Positions 61,350-64,000 of a stretch of DNA of 64,000 nucleotides are shown here, piece by piece; positions within the stretch are counted from its first letter, which is position 1; every line of letters begins with the position of its first letter. Both the position numbers and the translations under genes were made by a program. Source of the DNA: Hyphomonadaceae bacterium (lineage in GTDB: Bacteria > Pseudomonadota > Alphaproteobacteria > Caulobacterales > Aquidulcibacteraceae); assembly GCA_022841905.1 (NCBI GenBank), contig JALHQO010000005.1:186001-250000 (forward strand). The letters run 5' to 3'. The notes below the pieces were generated by a model that was not told where the DNA came from, made no database searches, and saw only the letters and a list, made by a program, of their open reading frames with translations.

Positions 61350-63281
61350 TCATGGCGTGACGATAGCGAAATTCGAGTCCGGGGCATCAAACACTTCATT
61401 CAGGCCTTCAAGTGAGCCTCTGTCGCCACTAACGCGGATCGCGCCCGAAATCACAGCGCGGCGCATCGTTCCGGTGGATAGCGCCTGCAAAAACGCCCCG
61501 CGCGGAGACGTGATGGTAGGCGCGTCCGCCAGCGTGACGCCGCTTTCATGCACCAGAACGCCGTTAGCGATGGTCACCGCAAAACGCTCATTGCGCTCTG
61601 GAAAGACGAGATTGAACGCGAAGCGGCGGGCGCCAAGCTGCTGCGGATTGACGCGCACGGCCAGCAAATCGAGCACGTGCGATGTCTCCGTCGCGGCGAC
61701 CAAATCCGCGCCTTGCGTTGCCGCGGCGCGCGGCGTCACCCCCTGCTCAAGCTCGCGCGCGGCAGTCAGATACATGTTGCGCCAAATCGCGCTCTCCGCC
61801 TGATAGGCCATCTGGCGATGCGTGCGCGCCAGCACTGCGCGTGCGTCGCGATTATCGGGCTCTGAGAAGACCAGATGATTGAGCACCGTCGCTGCCCAGC
61901 GATAATCGCCTTCATCGAACGCGCGCTGGCCTTCCGCCAACACACTGGCCGCGCCGCCCATCGCCCGCACGAAGCGGACGGCCTCTTCCGTCGGCGGCAG
62001 GCGATCCAGATTGGCGGGATTGCCGTCGTACCAGCCCATATAGCGCTGATAGACGGCCTGACTGTTATGCATCAGCGAGCCGTAATAACCGCGATTGAAC
62101 CAGCGGTTCGCCAGCGTATCTGGCAAACGCAATTGCGCGGCGATCTCACGCCCTGTGTATCCCGCATTCATCAACCGCACGCTCTGATCGTGCAAATATT
62201 TGTAGGTGTCGCGATGGCTGGCGATGAAGTCGCGCACCCGCTCGCCGCCGAAGCGCGGCCAGGCGTGGCTTGTCACCATGATCTCGGTGTCGGCGCCGTA
62301 GAGACGCAGCGCTTCGGTCAGATAATCGGCCCATGCTTTCGCGTCGCGCACCAAGGCGCCGCGCGGCGTCAGGATGTTATGCAGCGTCGCATTGGCGTTT
62401 TCTGAAAGACAGAGCACGCCAAAATCCGGGAAAAAGAAGTTCATCTCCGCCGGCGCTTCCGTACCTGGCGTCACCTGAAACACGATGCGCACGCCGTCGA
62501 TCGTCAACGTCTCGCCTGTTGCAGCAATCGTGTGCGTCGGCGGAATGAGGGAAAGCGTGCCGGCGGAGAGCGCAAGGCCGATGCCGGAGGTGACCGCGCC
62601 TTCGACGCCCGGCGTCTCGCCCACGCCGAACTGATAGATCGCCCGTCGCGACATGGCGTTGCCTGCGATCACATTCTCGGTGACCGCGTGCTCCATGAAG
62701 CCGTCCGGCGCAATGATCTGCACGCGGCCCGCCGCGACATCGGCGGCATCGGCAACGCCACGCGTGCCGCCAAAATGATCGGCATGGCTGTGCGTGTAGA
62801 TCACCGCCACCACCGGGCGATCGCCCAAAGTCTGCCGCGCCAAGCTCAGCGCCGCACGCGCTGTCTCGACGCTGGTCAGCGGATCAATGACGATGAGGCC
62901 GGTATCGCCGGCGACGATCGTCATGTTGGCGATATCGAAGCCACGCACCTGATAGATACGCTCAGTGACCCGGAAGAGCCCAGCGCGCGCCAGTAATTGC
63001 GCATGCCGCCAGAGACTCGGGTTCACCGTCTCCGGCGCGGCCTGGTTGAGAAAATCGTAGGCGCGGAAATCCCAGACGACGCGTCCATCGTCGCCGCGTA
63101 TTTGATCTTCGCCCCAGGCCGATACGAATCCGCGTGAGGCAAAATCTTCATCTTCACGATCGCCCAGCGGCAGACTCTCGGCCACCGCTTCTTGCGCCGC
63201 GCGGGTGGCGCTGCTCGCCTGCGCCCACGATGAACCGGGCGCGCACACGAGCGCCGCCGCCAGCACCAACCCTATGCGCAT
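61350..63281 (-). CDS. Alkyl sulfatase, metallo-beta-lactamase fold
   Basis: A 643-residue secreted enzyme (signal MRIGLVLAAALVCAPGSSWA) that hydrolyses alkyl sulfates such as SDS. The zinc site is THSHADHF (H164, H166, D168, H169), with the SdsA1-family stretches GFDIANMTIVAGDTGLIVIDPLTS, a second metal region (MEHAVTENVIAGNAMSRRAIYQFG), a helical dimerisation domain (MNAGYTGREIAAQLRLPDTL..NRGYYGSLMHN) and a C-terminal SCP2-like domain. Size and order match SdsA1/Pseudomonas enzymes. It may help use sulfate esters of detergents or algal lipids. Confidence 0.93.
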   Translation of the reverse strand: MRIGLVLAAALVCAPGSSWAQASSATRAAQEAVAESLPLGDREDEDFASRGFVSAWGEDQIRGDDGRVVWDFRAYDFLNQAAPETVNPSLWRHAQLLARAGLFRVTERIYQVRGFDIANMTIVAGDTGLIVIDPLTSVETARAALSLARQTLGDRPVVAVIYTHSHADHFGGTRGVADAADVAAGRVQIIAPDGFMEHAVTENVIAGNAMSRRAIYQFGVGETPGVEGAVTSGIGLALSAGTLSLIPPTHTIAATGETLTIDGVRIVFQVTPGTEAPAEMNFFFPDFGVLCLSENANATLHNILTPRGALVRDAKAWADYLTEALRLYGADTEIMVTSHAWPRFGGERVRDFIASHRDTYKYLHDQSVRLMNAGYTGREIAAQLRLPDTLANRWFNRGYYGSLMHNSQAVYQRYMGWYDGNPANLDRLPPTEEAVRFVRAMGGAASVLAEGQRAFDEGDYRWAATVLNHLVFSEPDNRDARAVLARTHRQMAYQAESAIWRNMYLTAARELEQGVTPRAAATQGADLVAATETSHVLDLLAVRVNPQQLGARRFAFNLVFPERNERFAVTIANGVLVHESGVTLADAPTITSPRGAFLQALSTGTMRRAVISGAIRVSGDRGSLEGLNEVFDAPDSNFAIVTP

Positions 63282-63335
63282 CGTCTCCCCCCCGATTTTT
63301 GTGCAGGCTGCGCCAGCGCGCGCGCGCGCGCAAGA

Positions 63336-64000
63336 TCAGCTCATCGCCTCGGCGATCAGTGACGCAGCGTCCTCCAGGATCGCCTCTTCCGCTTCGCCCT
63401 GGATTGGCACGCGGCCGACCTCCAACATCACCGGCGCGGCAAACGGCGAGACGTGCGGCAAGTCGCGATGCACCAGCCTACCCTTGATCCGCCGCAACAG
63501 AGCGCCGAGGCGCTTTAGATCCATATAGCCCTCGCCCGCATCCGCGAGCGCCGCTTGCATCAGAATATGGTCGGGCTCGTACTGCTTCAGCACGTCGAAG
63601 ATGAGATCGGCGGAGAAGGTCACTTGCCGGCCCGTCTGCTTATCCGCCGCCACCGCCTTGCGCTGGATCATGCCGGCGATCACCGCGCATTTCGCGAACA
63701 TCGATTTCATCAGGGTCGATTCCGCCAACCAGCTTTCGAGATCGTCGCCCAGCATGTCTTCGTCGAACAATACGTCGAGATCGACATCGCCCATGGGATC
63801 GAGCCCCCAGACGGCGACCGCATACTCACTCGCCAGAAAGCCGAGCGGCTTTTTGCCCGCGCGCTCTAACCGGCGCGAAAGCAGCATGCCGAGCGTCTGG
63901 TGCGCCAAGCGCCCCTCGAACGGGTAGCAGACGAGATAGTGCTTCAGCCCGCGCGGAAACGTCTCGATCAGCAGATCATCCGGCGCCGGCACGACGGAGC
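63336..64000 (-). CDS. Ligase-associated DEXH-box helicase (Lhr type), C-terminal part
   Basis: The 3' end of a gene that begins beyond the window; frame stays open to 64000. About 221 residues: IETFPRGLKHYLVCYPFEGRLAHQTLGMLLSRRLER, then ASEYAVAVWGLDPMGDVDLD, TGRQVTFSADLIFDVLKQYEPDHILMQAALADA and SPFAAPVMLEVGRVPIQGEAEEAILEDAASLIAEAM. This is the C-terminal domain of the Lhr-like helicase in the ligase-associated DNA damage set. Helicase motifs lie outside the window. PdeM is encoded downstream after one intervening gene. Confidence 0.9.
   Translation of the reverse strand, partial: SVVPAPDDLLIETFPRGLKHYLVCYPFEGRLAHQTLGMLLSRRLERAGKKPLGFLASEYAVAVWGLDPMGDVDLDVLFDEDMLGDDLESWLAESTLMKSMFAKCAVIAGMIQRKAVAADKQTGRQVTFSADLIFDVLKQYEPDHILMQAALADAGEGYMDLKRLGALLRRIKGRLVHRDLPHVSPFAAPVMLEVGRVPIQGEAEEAILEDAASLIAEAMS

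Overview
The window is high-GC bacterial chromosome, densely packed with genes. Its gene content points to an alphaproteobacterium of the Caulobacterales/Hyphomonadaceae type: a PodJ-like polarity protein, a small secreted CC_3452-like protein, an HWE-type histidine kinase, the TIGR02186-type protein beside a TauE-like exporter, SapC, and GANTC (CcrM-type) sites upstream of podJ. This placement is inferred from gene content only. I saw no rRNA, tRNA, CRISPR array, insertion sequence or prophage, so the region looks like core chromosome with small accessory patches.

Layout. 1-2.8 kb: the end of an RcnB-like gene, a nitroreductase, an HWE histidine kinase broken by a frameshift, and a DUF2306 membrane protein. 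2.8-5 kb: groES-groEL behind a CIRCE element. 5.1-7.4 kb: two tandem paralogous, unrecognised membrane-anchored proteins with conserved cysteines. 7.4-12 kb: nhaA, hisS and an aromatic amino acid/histidine ammonia-lyase. 12-20 kb: a DsbD-like reductase coupled to a periplasmic redoxin, SapC, a DUF885 peptidase and a VWA lipoprotein. 20-28.9 kb: a GIY-YIG-like protein, a zur-like regulator coupled to a hotdog thioesterase, an alpha/beta hydrolase, DUF4197, hemolysin III, a dienoyl-CoA isomerase, pyrophosphatase and a thiolase. 28.9-38.8 kb: envelope proteins (coiled-coil membrane protein, ExoD, DoxX, OmpA-like and other lipoproteins), a cytosine methyltransferase-Vsr pair, and a histidine kinase-like protein whose phospho-accepting histidine is alanine. 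38.8-46.7 kb: a DEAD-box helicase, PEP carboxylase, a TetR/YciI divergent pair with a perfect palindrome between them, an OYE-type oxidoreductase, a Tudor-like lipoprotein and a GNAT enzyme.

46.7-53.2 kb is a fatty-acid/acyl-CoA degradation locus on the minus strand: MerR regulator, acyl-CoA dehydrogenase, OsmC, thiolase and FadJ-like multifunctional enzyme. A LiuR-type palindrome sits in the promoter ahead of the regulator. With the isomerase at 25.4 kb and the thiolase at 27.7 kb it gives a nearly complete beta-oxidation set. 53.2-58.3 kb holds an FMN-dependent alpha-hydroxy acid oxidase and the large PodJ-like protein. 58.4-60.6 kb is a three-gene membrane operon (TauE/SafE, TIGR02186, DUF3429) joined by GTGA overlaps. 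60.6-64 kb holds pdeM and the 3' end of an Lhr-type helicase, two members of the ligase-associated DNA repair set, with an alkyl sulfatase between them.

The most interesting leads are the paralogous pair at 5.1-7.4 kb, the histidine kinase lacking its histidine, the Tudor-like lipoprotein, the degenerate GIY-YIG protein, and the double-hairpin repeat that occurs both inside groESL and at 23.9 kb. No single obviously new multi-gene defence or biosynthetic system was found.
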